Shown here: positions 23,406-33,429 of the stretch, piece by piece
Layout of the letters: every line of letters starts with the position of its first letter
Position numbering within the stretch: position 1 is the stretch's first letter
Assembly: GCA_964526295.1 (NCBI GenBank)
Contig: CAZGKW010000011.1
Span: 1 to 64,000, forward strand
Length of the DNA: 64,000 bases
Direction of reading: 5' to 3'
From: CAZGKW01 sp964526295
GTDB taxonomy: Bacteria > Planctomycetota > Phycisphaerae > FEN-1346
Notes under the pieces: generated by a model
The model's input: only the letters and a program-made list of their open reading frames with translations
The model's database searches: none
What the model was told of the DNA's origin: nothing
Translations under genes and position numbers: made by a program

Positions 23406-25937
23406 ATGGTCTGCCGTCTGCTGCTCCCCCTCGCATTGGCCGCATCGGCCCTTCCGGCCGCGCTGGCCGCATCGGTCCCCTGCCGCGGGGCCGTGCCGAC
23501 CGACTGCAACGTCGAGGTCAGTCTGAAGGATGCGACCGCCCGGACCGACGACAGCCGCCACGACCTGGACCTGGAGTTGCAGGTCCGCGGGGGCGAGTGG
23601 CAGGCTGACTGGGTCCGCGGCCGAGGCCTCAACCAGGGCCGCCACACCGGCCGCCTTACGTCCGCCCGAACCGTCGACGGCGAGACGCAGCTCGCGGTCG
23701 AGATGCGCCTCAAGCCCGACATGTGGATCGGCGGCGGCAAGGCGGCCTACGCGATCACCCTCCGCCCGATGGAAGACGGGCGGACCTTCGAGGGCGCCTA
23801 CAAGGGCACGTTCACGTTCATCGAGGAGCCGAAGCCGACGGCCCCGCGCCGCAGGGCGCCCCCCGCCGCCCAGGCCGAGCGGCAGGAGCTCTCCCCCGAG
23901 GTCCGCGAGTTTCTGAAGCAGATCGGCGCCAAGCCCGCCGGCCGGTCCGGCCCGGCCGACGAGCCCGAAGTCGCCGAGGGCCGCACCGTCGAGGTCTCCG
24001 GCACGGTGACCGGCCGCGTCCGCGGCGCCTGGCCCGTGCCCGTCCCCGGGCACCGGCCCGTCGAGCCGGGCGAGCACCCCCGGCTGATCTTCCGCCGGGC
24101 CGACGTGGAGACCCTCCGCCGCCGGGCCGAGACCCCCGAGGGCAAAGCCATCATGGCCCGCTTCATGCAGGTCATCGACTACACGCAGCACGACGGCAGC
24201 TACAAGTTCGACTCCTGGCCGGGCATCGGCTTCGGGTTCGCCTGGCAGATGACGGGCGAGAAGAAATGGGCCGACCGGGCCCGGGCCCTCGTCGAGGAGA
24301 AGTTCTTCCGGCGTGGCCCCGTGGGGGGCCAGGACATCCACCACGCCCCCCAGCTCCAGGGCCTCGCCCTCACGTTCGACCTGTGCTACGACGCCTGGGA
24401 CGACCCGTTCCGCCAGAAGTGCATCGACGAGATCTGGCAGCGGACCCAGGAGTGCGACACCGGCACCATCAACCGCAGGACGATGGGCGGCACGAACTGG
24501 GCCTACTGGTCGAACCACAACGGCATCCGGGCCGCCGGGGCCGGCCTCGGGGCCCTGGCCATCTGGGGCGAGACGGACGCCTCCGGCCACACCTTCGACG
24601 CCGACGTCCTCGCCATCGCCGACGAGGTCGCCTACGACCAGCGGGGATGGCTCCACGACGGCTGCGGCGGCGGCCAGTGGTTCATGGAGGGCGTCTTCTA
24701 TAAAGGCATGACGATGGTCCGCGGCCTCAGCCACTTCCTCCACGCCTACGCCGAGGTCACCGGCAAGCGGACCAACGCCTCCGGTCCGCCGCCGAAGCCG
24801 GTCAGCAACGGCTGGGGTCTCCGCGATGAGCTCATCGTGGGCTACTTCCTGGAGGCCGAGCCGGGGAAGCTGTTCGGCAAGCTCTCGGGCATCGATGCCG
24901 ACAGCCTGGAGGAGGTCATCTGGACCATCGGCCTCGGCGAAGTGCCCCCGGAGGCCATGCCCGGCGTCAAGTACCTCATGGCCCGCAAGGTCGGCCTCCA
25001 GGGCGATCGGACGTTCGGCCTGGACCGGGCCTGTTACGGGCCCTACCTGATGGCGGGCTACCCCTTCGACGTCCAGGAGAAGCACCCCGCCGAGTGCTTC
25101 CCGTGGGTCTCGCCCGACGTGCAGAACGGCCACTGGGTCTTCCGCAACACCTGGCGGGACGGGGATGACGTGCTGCTGACGTGGAACCTCCTGAGCGGCG
25201 TCCGCGGCTCGTGCCACCACGAGCGGGTCGGCGAGCCGCAGCACTGGCAGCTCTGGGGGCTCGGGCAGCGGTGGCTCGACGGCCGCTATCACCCGGCGGT
25301 CAAGGGCAAGGAGAAGTGCCTCGGCGAGCAGAGCGGCCTCAAGACCCTCCGCTGGTCGGCGCCCGAGGAGCGGCTGGCGATCCTGGTGCAGGACGTCGCG
25401 CCGGCGTACATGACGCCGCTGAAGAAGCAGCGCGGCAGCACGTGGGACGCCGCCGCACGCCAGGCCGGCGCCCATCGCGCGGCGTTCGTCGAGCCGTGGC
25501 GGGGCGGCCTGGGGGACTTCGGCATCCGCGGCACACGGCGCGTGGCGGTGGACCTCTCGGGCAAGTCGGGGGCGCCGCTCCTTCTGGTGATCGCCGAGGA
25601 CCTCTCGGACCGGGCCTCGGCCGACGCCGAGCCGCAGGCCGCACGCTTCACCTGGAAGCTGCCGCTCGATACGAAGGGCGGCAGCGTCGAGGTCGCGGAC
25701 AACGTCTTCCGCTTCACGAAGGGCGACGCCGTGATGAGCGGCGTGGTCCTGGGGGGCGGGCCGCTCAGCGCGACGGACGCCTCGACCGAGGTCGAGGGCG
25801 GGAAGCTGCTCGCCGTCCTCGTCATCCATAAGGGCGCCGGGCCGAAGATCGACGTCAAGGGCACCGCCGCGCTTGCCACCGTCAGGGTGGGCCGGCGGAC
25901 GGTCCGCCTCTCGCGCGAGCGGCTGATTGTCGAGTGA
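23406..25937 (+). CDS. Secreted heparinase II/III-like lyase with N-terminal accessory domain (paralog 2)
   Basis: 843 residues. ATG at 23406 has GGAGG at ideal spacing; a signal peptide follows (LLLPLALAASALPAALA). Residues about 30-140 are the accessory domain (NVEVSLKDATARTDDSRHDL, later AYAITLRPMEDGRTFEGAYK). After a Pro/Ala linker, the lyase part opens with EHPRLIFRRADVETLRRRAE and has FDLCYDAWDDPFRQKC, GTNWAYWSNHNGIRAAG and NGHWVFRNTWRDGDDVLL. It ends with VRVGRRTVRLSRERLIVE, the same closing strand as in paralogs 3 to 5. The histidine-rich GHxHxDxxSF-type segment of known lyases is replaced by SCHHERVGEPQHWQLWG, so activity should not be assumed. The next lyase starts 42 bases after the stop; the two form an operon. 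Confidence 0.82.
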   Translation: MVCRLLLPLALAASALPAALAASVPCRGAVPTDCNVEVSLKDATARTDDSRHDLDLELQVRGGEWQADWVRGRGLNQGRHTGRLTSARTVDGETQLAVEMRLKPDMWIGGGKAAYAITLRPMEDGRTFEGAYKGTFTFIEEPKPTAPRRRAPPAAQAERQELSPEVREFLKQIGAKPAGRSGPADEPEVAEGRTVEVSGTVTGRVRGAWPVPVPGHRPVEPGEHPRLIFRRADVETLRRRAETPEGKAIMARFMQVIDYTQHDGSYKFDSWPGIGFGFAWQMTGEKKWADRARALVEEKFFRRGPVGGQDIHHAPQLQGLALTFDLCYDAWDDPFRQKCIDEIWQRTQECDTGTINRRTMGGTNWAYWSNHNGIRAAGAGLGALAIWGETDASGHTFDADVLAIADEVAYDQRGWLHDGCGGGQWFMEGVFYKGMTMVRGLSHFLHAYAEVTGKRTNASGPPPKPVSNGWGLRDELIVGYFLEAEPGKLFGKLSGIDADSLEEVIWTIGLGEVPPEAMPGVKYLMARKVGLQGDRTFGLDRACYGPYLMAGYPFDVQEKHPAECFPWVSPDVQNGHWVFRNTWRDGDDVLLTWNLLSGVRGSCHHERVGEPQHWQLWGLGQRWLDGRYHPAVKGKEKCLGEQSGLKTLRWSAPEERLAILVQDVAPAYMTPLKKQRGSTWDAAARQAGAHRAAFVEPWRGGLGDFGIRGTRRVAVDLSGKSGAPLLLVIAEDLSDRASADAEPQAARFTWKLPLDTKGGSVEVADNVFRFTKGDAVMSGVVLGGGPLSATDASTEVEGGKLLAVLVIHKGAGPKIDVKGTAALATVRVGRRTVRLSRERLIVE

Positions 25938-25979
25938 TACGCCGGGCGTCCTGCGGTTCGGGGCGAAAGGATGGAGCGA

Positions 25980-28391
25980 ATGAAGACTATCGTGGCAGGA
26001 CTGATCGTTTTGGTCGGCTGCGCCGGCGCATCGGCCGGCGAGGCGGACATCCTGGAGATCGAGCTTCGCCTCTTCGGGGCCCTGCGCCAGGCCGGCCAGC
26101 CGGCCGACGCCCCGGAGGGTCCGTCACTCCTGGTGGACCTCGCCCGGACGGGCGAGCGGTGGGAACGCGTCTGGTCCGTCGGCGACGACGACCGGCACAT
26201 GAAGTTCCTGACCGGCTGCGTGACGAAGGCCGACGTCTCGTCCGAACGGATCGCCCTCGAGATGGTCGTCCGCCTCTCGCCGGTCGCGCGGATACGCCTC
26301 GACATGAAGCGCGACGCCGAGGGGGGCCTCAGCGGCACGTACCGCGTCGCGTCGCGCGCCGGGACGCTCGAAGGCCCCGCCGACGGGCGGGTGAAGCCCG
26401 CCCGTCCTCCCCTGCCGGACGGCTTCGTGCCCGTCCGGCCCGGCGAGCGGCCGCGGGTCCTCTTCCGCCGCTCGGAGGTCCCCGCGCTCAAGGCGAAGCT
26501 CGCGACGCCCCTCGGTCGCGTGCTCTTCGAGAAAATGGGCGACGAGGAGATGGGCGACGCCATCGGGGCAGGCGTCAAGTACCAGCTCACCGGGCGGCAG
26601 GAGTTCGCCGACCGGGCCCGGGGCCTGGCCGAGATGCAGATGGCCGGCCGCGGGGCGAGGTGGTCGAACCGGACCGCCGCCGGACGCCGCCCCAAGCAGG
26701 TCGCCGTGGCCTACGACCTGTGCTACGACGCCTGGCCGGAGGACTTCAAGCGGAAGGTCGTCGCGTACCTGCTCGCCGACGCCGAGGACACGATCGCCGG
26801 CCGGGACATGGGCGGCAACAAGCACGTGTGCAGCAACTGGTGGGCGAAGCCCTACTCGGCCCTGGCGTTCATCGGCCTGGCGCTGTGGGGCGAGCCGGGC
26901 GAGGCGCCGCCCGGGCCCCCCGCCGACGGGCCCGACGCCGACCTGGAGCGGATACTGTGGCGATTCGACATGAGCGAATGGGAACGCCTCGGCCGCGTCA
27001 ACCCGGACTACCAGCGCCTGTTCGAGACGGGGCGGCAGCTTATGTATTGGCACTACCGCGAGGCCGTCGGGACGGGCGGCTTCCGGGGCGAGTGCGCCCA
27101 CTACGGCCTGAAGGCGACCGAGATGCCCGCCGAGTACGCCCCGTGCTACCGCCGGATGTTCGGCCGCCACGTCTCGCCATACGACGACATCACGCACATG
27201 CTGCCGCGGATGGTCTTCTGCCACGATTACCCGGCCGATGGGGAGGCGGCCGGCGAGGGGAAAGGCGGCCGGCCCGTGCCCCTGAACATCAACGGGTGGT
27301 CCGCGATCTGGGGCAACTACTTCGCCTCGCTCTACGAGGTCACGCCCGAGCGGTGGCGGCCCGCCATGCTCTGGGCCTGGAACCGTCAGCTCGGCGTCAC
27401 CGGCCCCGACGGCGCCGCCCGGATGCTCGCCGACCGGACCATGGACGAGCACGGCACGGGCCACCCGGCGCCGTTCTTCGTGGGCTACCCCGCCGACGCG
27501 ACACCGCGCCACCCCGCCGAGTGCATGCCTCTCTCGTGGCAGGCCCCCGACATGGGCTACTACGGATTCCGGAGCGGCTGGACGGGCCGGGGCGACTTCG
27601 TCCTCGGCCTCTACGCCAAGACGCGGCACATCGGCGGGTGGAAGGGCCCGAACGCCGGCACGTTCCGCCTGTACGGCCTCGGCCGGTCGTGGAACGACGA
27701 CTACAGCGGCCGCGAAATCAGCACCTGGCAGGCCAACCGCGTCTGCCTGCCCGAGGACGAGACGCATGTCGACGGGTGCGGACGCGTCGTCCACGTCCAG
27801 GCGGCGCCCGACGGCCCCGGGGCCGTCACCGTCGACCTGACGGACAGTTACTCCGGGCCCACGCGGGGGCTCTACACGCACTACGGAGGCATCCGCCACG
27901 CCTCGGCCTATAAGGACAACGGCATCCGCGCGCTGCGGGCGTTCGGCGTCGACTATAGCGGCAAGTGCGGGGCGCCGTGCCTGTTCGTCCTCGTCGACCG
28001 GATCACGGGCGGCCGAAAGAAGGTCTGGACGTGGAACCTGGGAGACGCCAAGGCCGTCGCCGCCACGACCGTCCGCGGGAACACGTTCACGGTCGCCTGC
28101 GGGGAGGGGACCTTGCGCGGAACGTTCGTCGCCCCGGCGAAAGCCGAGATCGACGCAGCCGTCCACAAGGTCACGGCGTCGCTGTGGAAGGGGAAGAAGG
28201 AGCTGAAGATTCCGTCGATCCACGCCCGCGGCGGCGATGCGTTCTTCCTGGTCGCCACGGTCCAGCCCGCCGGCGCCGCGCCGCCCGAGGTGAAGGTCAG
28301 CGGCACGGGCCTGGATGCGGTCGTCACGGTCGGCGCCCGGCGGGTGACGTTCGACGGCACGCGGGTCGTGTTTTCGGACGCCGGGCAATAG
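25980..28391 (+). CDS. Secreted, possibly lipid-anchored, heparinase II/III-like lyase (paralog 3)
   Basis: 803 residues. ATG at 25980 is preferred over 25971 because AAAGGA and GGAG then sit at proper distances. The leader MKTIVAGLIVLVGCAG contains LVGC, which fits a lipobox, so the protein may be a lipoprotein; cleavage after ASA is the alternative. The accessory domain (ILEIELRLFGALRQ to LSGTYRVASRAG) is followed by RPRVLFRRSEVPALKAKLAT, VAYDLCYDAWPEDFKRKV and GYYGFRSGWTGRGDFVLGLY, the best-kept lyase signature in the window. GWKGPNAGTFRLYGLGRSW takes the place of the histidine-rich segment. The closing part is DYSGKCGAPCLFVLVDRITG and VTVGARRVTFDGTRVVF. It follows paralog 2 closely and is followed by a GC-rich hairpin. 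Confidence 0.82.
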   Translation: MKTIVAGLIVLVGCAGASAGEADILEIELRLFGALRQAGQPADAPEGPSLLVDLARTGERWERVWSVGDDDRHMKFLTGCVTKADVSSERIALEMVVRLSPVARIRLDMKRDAEGGLSGTYRVASRAGTLEGPADGRVKPARPPLPDGFVPVRPGERPRVLFRRSEVPALKAKLATPLGRVLFEKMGDEEMGDAIGAGVKYQLTGRQEFADRARGLAEMQMAGRGARWSNRTAAGRRPKQVAVAYDLCYDAWPEDFKRKVVAYLLADAEDTIAGRDMGGNKHVCSNWWAKPYSALAFIGLALWGEPGEAPPGPPADGPDADLERILWRFDMSEWERLGRVNPDYQRLFETGRQLMYWHYREAVGTGGFRGECAHYGLKATEMPAEYAPCYRRMFGRHVSPYDDITHMLPRMVFCHDYPADGEAAGEGKGGRPVPLNINGWSAIWGNYFASLYEVTPERWRPAMLWAWNRQLGVTGPDGAARMLADRTMDEHGTGHPAPFFVGYPADATPRHPAECMPLSWQAPDMGYYGFRSGWTGRGDFVLGLYAKTRHIGGWKGPNAGTFRLYGLGRSWNDDYSGREISTWQANRVCLPEDETHVDGCGRVVHVQAAPDGPGAVTVDLTDSYSGPTRGLYTHYGGIRHASAYKDNGIRALRAFGVDYSGKCGAPCLFVLVDRITGGRKKVWTWNLGDAKAVAATTVRGNTFTVACGEGTLRGTFVAPAKAEIDAAVHKVTASLWKGKKELKIPSIHARGGDAFFLVATVQPAGAAPPEVKVSGTGLDAVVTVGARRVTFDGTRVVFSDAGQ

Positions 28392-28440
28392 CCGCCTCCT
28401 CGCCGCTCGGGGCCGCCCATGCGGAGGCCCCTTTCGAGTG

Positions 28441-28462
28441 CGGCGGGCACGGAGGCCCGCCG
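28441..28462 (+). terminator. GC-rich hairpin after the lyase pair
   Basis: CGGCGGGC (28441-28448) pairs with GCCCGCCG (28455-28462) around a six-base loop, 50 bases after the stop of paralog 3. It lacks a T-tract. The surrounding 28392-28643 region has no other feature I can support; the segment resembles GC-rich intergenic repeats seen elsewhere, but no second copy was found here. Confidence 0.35.
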
Positions 28463-28643
28463 TGCTTCGGCTTCTCGGGGGGCGCGCTTCGGCTTTGTGC
28501 CAGCCGCGGTCGGGCCCCCCGCGGCACCGTACAGGCCGGACTTCCCCCGGCACCCGGCCGCCCCTTCGGCGTTCCATAGTGCATGGGGCGCTGGGCGTCA
28601 GCGCCACGTCCCGGGCACGGGCTGAGAACGGAGGCGGACCCAC

Positions 28644-31193
28644 GTGAAGCGACGACTGGCGACGGCACTGATCGTACTGGCGGCGGGAGCGGCGACGGCA
28701 TGGACCGACACGCGGGCCGACGTGGTCGTCCTCCCCGAGGACGCCCCCTGGCGGACCTACCTCGTGACGGCCCCGCAGGTCCGCGGGACGGCGGCCAACC
28801 CGCAGCCGGTGCGGCGGGGCAAGATCCGCGAGCCCTCGCCCTTGCCGCCCGCGGACTGGATGCAGCCCGACTTCGACGCCCACGCCTGGGCACGCCTCAC
28901 GGACGACCTCGACGCCTTCACCGGCGAGTACGGCTATCGCCAGCCCGCGGACATGGCGATGCTCTGTCTGCGGTCGCGGTTCGGCATCACCGACCCGGCC
29001 CGGGCCACGGACCTTACGCTGGAGATGGAGTACCGCGGCGGCGTGATCGTCTACGTCAACGGCCGCGAGGTCGGCCGCCAACACATGCCCGAGGGGCCGG
29101 TCGAGCCGCTGACGCTGGCCGAGGACTACCCGCTGGAGACCTACCTGCTGCCGGGCGGCGGGGGGTCGCTGCGGCGGACGAGCCGCCCCGCCGAGGAACA
29201 CCTCGAACGGTACGAGATGCGGATTCGGCACCTCAAGATGAGGCTGCCTGCCGACGCCCTTCGCCGCGGGGCGAACGTCCTCGCCCTGGAGCTTCACCGG
29301 GCGGCCTTCCGGGGCAGCCGGGACGAGTGGAGCACCGTCGGCGTGTGTAAAGTGGGGCTGACGAGCCGGTCGGGGGCGGGCGCCGTGGCCTACGACGAGG
29401 CGGCCGGCGGGCTCCAGCTCTGGAACGCCCTCGCCCTGGAGACCGTCGCGGAGCGGCCCAAGCCGCTCAATCGCGGATGGGGCACGGGACCGATGTCGAT
29501 ATCCGCCACGGGGATGCGGCGGGGCAACCCGTTCGACCCGCTCCGGCCGATCCGGATGCTGGGTCCGCGCGGCGGCGTCGCCTCGGGCCAGGTGGTCCTC
29601 TCCTGCGACGCCCCCGTCGGCGACCTTAAGGCCACGCTCGGGCCGTTGGCGCACGCCAAAGGCGACGTCATCCCGGCCGGGGACATCGAGGTCCGCTACG
29701 CCGCCCAGCGGGAGGACGAACGGTTCTGCGACGCCCTGCTCGCCGAGCCGCCCGACGGCGCCACGGTCGTGCCCGTCTGGATCGTCGCGAAGGTCCCCGC
29801 CGGCCGGCGGCCGGGGTGGTACACAGGCGAGCTGACGCTCGAGGCCCGCGGCCGAACCTTCCGCGTGCCGGTGCAGCTTTTCGCCAGTGCCTTCACGGTG
29901 CCCGAGCCGCGCGACGACCGGGCCCTCGTCGCCCTCCCCCATTCGCCGGACACGCTGGCCATCCACTACGGCGTCGACCCGCTCTCGGAGCCGCACTGGC
30001 GGCTGCTGGACGAGTCCTTCAAGCTCCTCGGCCAGCTCGGCCAGGACGAGCTCTACGTCCCGGTCATCCATAAGACCCACATGGGCCACGAGACGGGCTT
30101 CGTGCGGTGGGTGGAACGGGGCGGCGGGTACGAGCCCGAGTTCTCGGCCCTCGAGAGATTGATGGACCTCTACGAGAAGCACTGCGGCCAGCCCAAGGTC
30201 GTTTGCCTCATCGTCTGGAAGCCGCAGTACGGCAGCAAGGCGAACTTCCGCGGGGCCCAGGTCAAGGGGCCCGAGCCGATCGTCGTCACGCGATTCGACC
30301 CGCGGACGGGCCAGATGGAGCCGATGGAGGCCCCCATGTTCGGCTCGCCCGGCAGCGAGGCGTTTTGGCGAACGATGATCGACGGCGTCCGCGACCGCGT
30401 CCGCAAGCGGGGCTGGGACGAGCGGGCCCTGATGCTCGGCCAAGGGTTCGACAGCCGGCCCCTGGCCGAGCACGTCGAGTTCCTGGGCCGCGTCGCGCCG
30501 GGCCTCCGGTGGCAGGTGTTCAGCCACTGGATTCGCGACCCGCGGCCGGAGAACGGGCGGCTCGTCCTGGCGAACGGCATGGTCGTGGGGTTTCGCGAGC
30601 AGGCCGGCCCGACGCCGCTGCCCGTGCTCGACGACGACTACCCCGACGTGCCGGAGCGGGACTTCCTGATGGCCGGGTCGCACCGGATGGACGTGGTGCA
30701 GTGGTCGTCGCCGCCGTCGTGGCGGAACATTCCGACGATGACGGGGACGCTCTGCCGCATCCCGTTCGACTTCTGGCCGACCAGGGAACGTGACGGGCGG
30801 CTCCGGCCGCTGCTGCACACGGGCATCTGTGGGGCGTGGCTGTATCGGGCGGGGCCGAGGGCGATCGTCTCGCCCGGCCCGTCCGGGCCGGCGCCGACCG
30901 TCCGGTTCCAGATGGTGCGGGAGGCGCTCGCCGAGACAGAGGCCCGCATCGCCCTGTCGGAGGCCCTGCACAAGCTGCCCGAAGGGGACCGCAAGGGGGC
31001 GCTCCAGGCGCTGCTGGCGGAGCGCCGCATGGCCCGGCACGTCGGGCGGGCCGTGCCGCAGGCCCAGGTGGGCCTCGACTGGCTGGGCCTCTCGGCCCGG
31101 GAGTTCGCGGCCGCCGCCGCCCTGGCCGGAGAGACCGAGAACGGCGCCTGGTCCGACCCGCCCGACACGGCCGCCGGCGCGGCAGGGGAATGA
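28644..31193 (+). CDS. Secreted GH123-like glycoside hydrolase (paralog A)
   Basis: 849 residues. GTG at 28644 with GGAGG ten bases upstream; the leader RRLATALIVLAAGAATAW is a signal peptide. Residues about 90-260 are a jelly-roll domain (LTLEMEYRGGVIVYVNGREV, then LPADALRRGANVLALELHRA). A second beta-domain follows, and from about residue 430 a barrel-like part with LVALPHSPDTLAIHYGV, WRLLDESFKLLGQLGQDELY and RWQVFSHWIRDPRPENG. This order of N-terminal sandwich plus (beta/alpha)8 barrel resembles GH123/DUF4091 proteins, but the catalytic Asp-Glu pair was not located with confidence. A clear paralog lies at 49687-52278. A phosphorylase or binding role is not excluded. Confidence 0.6.
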   Translation: MKRRLATALIVLAAGAATAWTDTRADVVVLPEDAPWRTYLVTAPQVRGTAANPQPVRRGKIREPSPLPPADWMQPDFDAHAWARLTDDLDAFTGEYGYRQPADMAMLCLRSRFGITDPARATDLTLEMEYRGGVIVYVNGREVGRQHMPEGPVEPLTLAEDYPLETYLLPGGGGSLRRTSRPAEEHLERYEMRIRHLKMRLPADALRRGANVLALELHRAAFRGSRDEWSTVGVCKVGLTSRSGAGAVAYDEAAGGLQLWNALALETVAERPKPLNRGWGTGPMSISATGMRRGNPFDPLRPIRMLGPRGGVASGQVVLSCDAPVGDLKATLGPLAHAKGDVIPAGDIEVRYAAQREDERFCDALLAEPPDGATVVPVWIVAKVPAGRRPGWYTGELTLEARGRTFRVPVQLFASAFTVPEPRDDRALVALPHSPDTLAIHYGVDPLSEPHWRLLDESFKLLGQLGQDELYVPVIHKTHMGHETGFVRWVERGGGYEPEFSALERLMDLYEKHCGQPKVVCLIVWKPQYGSKANFRGAQVKGPEPIVVTRFDPRTGQMEPMEAPMFGSPGSEAFWRTMIDGVRDRVRKRGWDERALMLGQGFDSRPLAEHVEFLGRVAPGLRWQVFSHWIRDPRPENGRLVLANGMVVGFREQAGPTPLPVLDDDYPDVPERDFLMAGSHRMDVVQWSSPPSWRNIPTMTGTLCRIPFDFWPTRERDGRLRPLLHTGICGAWLYRAGPRAIVSPGPSGPAPTVRFQMVREALAETEARIALSEALHKLPEGDRKGALQALLAERRMARHVGRAVPQAQVGLDWLGLSAREFAAAAALAGETENGAWSDPPDTAAGAAGE

Positions 31194-31324
31194 CGATGGC
31201 CGATCCTCTGCCCCGCGCCGCTCGGACGCCATTCCCCTTCGTCCCTCTCCCCTGGCGGGAGAGGGGCGGGGTGGGGAGGAGTGAGGGCCCTGAGGCAACT
31301 TCGCCGCGGGCCGGGACAAGCCCA

Positions 31325-31371
31325 GCGAAGCCTGAGCGCGACGGGCCCCCTTCGGCTTCGCTCAGGACAGG
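31325..31371. repeat. Dispersed LSEAEG-type repeat, copy B (paired inverted units)
   Basis: The right half (31349-31371) is the 23-bp unit ending CGCTCAGGACAGG. The left half (31325-31341, AGCGAAGCCTGAGCGCG) carries the inverse CCTGAGCG, so the whole can fold into a hairpin. It lies in the 212-bp gap before the FG-GAP gene and explains why that gene has no clear ribosome site close to its start. Confidence 0.65.
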
Positions 31372-31405
31372 CTCGGACCCGCCTCGCAGAGCACGTGTCG
31401 CAGCG

Positions 31406-33256
31406 ATGAGGCCGGGTTTCCTGGCTGCCGCGCTGCTCCTGGTCGCCGGGCCGGCGCGAGCGCTCATCAACCCCAACTACACGCCCGCCGACCTGGTCAT
31501 GGATTCCCGGTCGATCCACGCCCTCGAAGTCAAGGCGCCGAAGGACGGCCGGGTCGCCGCCCGCATTACCGGGACGATCAAGGGCACGGCGCCGGCCTCC
31601 GAGACGCTCGTCCTCGACGTGACCTCGGCGGTGAGCATCGAGCCGGCGGAGGTCGCGCGGGCCTTCTCGGGCCGCCCGACGGCCCCGGCGGTCCTGTTCA
31701 TCTCTCGCGAAAGCGACGGCGACGCCAGGACCGGCGCCGTCCAGATCGCGACGACGTGGTTCGCCGTCACGGAAGCCGAAGGCGACGGCGTCTGGACGCT
31801 CGACCGCGACGAGCAGGCCCTTGAGCTCGTCTGGGCGGGAAGCGCCGACCAGCTCGCCCGGGCCGCCCGGCAGACGATCGCCGACCCGACGGTCGAGTTC
31901 CCGGTCCGCTCCTACCTGGAGTGGGGCGGCGACCGGGCACTCGGCACCCTCGGCGGCCCCGCACGGGACTGCGTTGCGGCAGACCTCGGCGGCGCGATCG
32001 GCCCGTGCGTCCTCGTCCTGGCCGACTCGGGCGACCGGCTCATCCGATCCGACTCGGACGGCGGGCCGCCGGTTGACGCCACAGCAACCGCCGGCCTCCG
32101 CACCGCGTCGCGATCGATGGCCCCGGGCGACTTCGACCGCGACGGACGCATCGACCTCGCCTGGTACGATGGAAAGGCCGTCCGCTTCGCGGTTCGCTCG
32201 GCCGACGGCACCTTCGGCGCCGCCGACGGCCCGGGCGTGGCACTCGCGGGCGTCCGGTCGTTGGCGGCGGTGGCTGCGGGAGCCGACGATGGGCCGGGCC
32301 TGGTGGCCGGCACGCCGGACGGGCCCGTCTTGATCGCCCGTGGCGCGGGCGGTACTTGGTCCGCGCGGCCGATCGGATCGGCGCCTGGCTCGAAAGGCAC
32401 CGACCTCGGCGCCGGCGGACTGTGCGTCGTCGCGGACTTCGACGGCGACGGACGGTGCGACCTCCTCGCCCTCTACGCCAAGGGCCTCGTCTTCTATGCG
32501 GGCGCCGCCGAAGCGGGAACGTTCGCGGCCCCCGCCATCACGCCGCTCGAGCCAGCCGGCGAGCCGTACGCGGCGCTGGGCGGCGACTTCGACGCCGACG
32601 GGTCGCTCGACGTCGTCACGGGCGGCCGGGAGGGCCTCGCGCTCCTCTCGCGCGACGCCGCCGGCGCCTGGCGGAACACGGCGTTTGAGACCGGCGAGCT
32701 GGTCCGCCACGGCGGCGAGGGCGAGGCCGCCGTCCGCGACGTCTCCGCCTGCGACGTCAACGCCGACGGCAAGCAGGGCGTGGCCCTCTTCTACGCCCGG
32801 GGCAATCCGGCGGTGTTCTTCAACCGGGGGTTCGCCTGCTTCGGCCTGGCGCGGGAGCTGATGCTGAGCGCGTCGAACCTCAAGGGGGCGGTCGCCCTCG
32901 GCCGGGGTCAGAGCGCCGGCGTCGTGACGGACCTGAATGGCGATGGGGCCGAAGACCTGCTCGGCGTCAACCCCCAGGGCGAGATCTGGACGCTCTTTGG
33001 CCAGACGGACGAGCCGCGGAGCACCCGCCTGACGGTCGTTCTGCCCCCGGGCGCCGCCGGCCCCGTCACCGTGACCGCCCTCGTCCGCGACCGGCCGAGC
33101 GGGATGGTCGTCGTCCGGCCGGGGAAACCCGCCGTCGTCAACCGGCAGATGCCGGGCCCCGTCACACTGGCGTGGAAGACGCCGGACGGGCGGGCGATCC
33201 GCCGGACGGTCATCCTGGAGCGCCCCACCCGCGTGTCGCTCACGGCGGAGGAGTGA
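31406..33256 (+). CDS. Secreted FG-GAP/VCBS-repeat propeller protein
   Basis: 616 residues with a signal peptide (GFLAAALLLVAGPARA). Five calcium-loop repeats are visible: DFDRDGRIDLAWY, DFDGDGRCDLLALY, DFDADGSLDVVTGG, DVNADGKQGVALFY and DLNGDGAEDLLGVN. They are typical of integrin-type FG-GAP/VCBS propellers. The N-terminal 170 residues are a separate domain (LVMDSRSIHALEVKAP to WTLDRDEQALELVW) of unknown type. The C-terminal tail (TVVLPPGAAGPVTVTALVRD) resembles a small beta-sandwich. Likely a surface or periplasmic binding protein. ATG at 31406 is the start closest to the signal peptide; the ribosome site is poor, possibly because the dispersed repeat sits directly upstream. Confidence 0.78.
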   Translation: MRPGFLAAALLLVAGPARALINPNYTPADLVMDSRSIHALEVKAPKDGRVAARITGTIKGTAPASETLVLDVTSAVSIEPAEVARAFSGRPTAPAVLFISRESDGDARTGAVQIATTWFAVTEAEGDGVWTLDRDEQALELVWAGSADQLARAARQTIADPTVEFPVRSYLEWGGDRALGTLGGPARDCVAADLGGAIGPCVLVLADSGDRLIRSDSDGGPPVDATATAGLRTASRSMAPGDFDRDGRIDLAWYDGKAVRFAVRSADGTFGAADGPGVALAGVRSLAAVAAGADDGPGLVAGTPDGPVLIARGAGGTWSARPIGSAPGSKGTDLGAGGLCVVADFDGDGRCDLLALYAKGLVFYAGAAEAGTFAAPAITPLEPAGEPYAALGGDFDADGSLDVVTGGREGLALLSRDAAGAWRNTAFETGELVRHGGEGEAAVRDVSACDVNADGKQGVALFYARGNPAVFFNRGFACFGLARELMLSASNLKGAVALGRGQSAGVVTDLNGDGAEDLLGVNPQGEIWTLFGQTDEPRSTRLTVVLPPGAAGPVTVTALVRDRPSGMVVVRPGKPAVVNRQMPGPVTLAWKTPDGRAIRRTVILERPTRVSLTAEE

Positions 33257-33429
33257 GAAGCCGCCGGCGGGCGCAGCCAAGGGCCTATCCGAATAACCTG
33301 CTCTACGGCGGTCGGCGGCGAGACCCCCCCGCGCCCGGCGGATTGTCCTCGGGGCGCGCCGGCCGGCCCGGTCCTGGTACAAGGGCGGCAGCGACGGGCA
33401 CTGCCCGAGAGGACGCAGCGAGGCCGACC

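Noticed and set aside
26124..31319. A 1731-codon open frame antisense to the third lyase and GH123-like genes
   Set aside because: Its translation is rich in Arg, Pro, Gly, Ala and Val without domains or a ribosome site, while the sense strand encodes clear secreted proteins. High GC keeps the antisense frame open.
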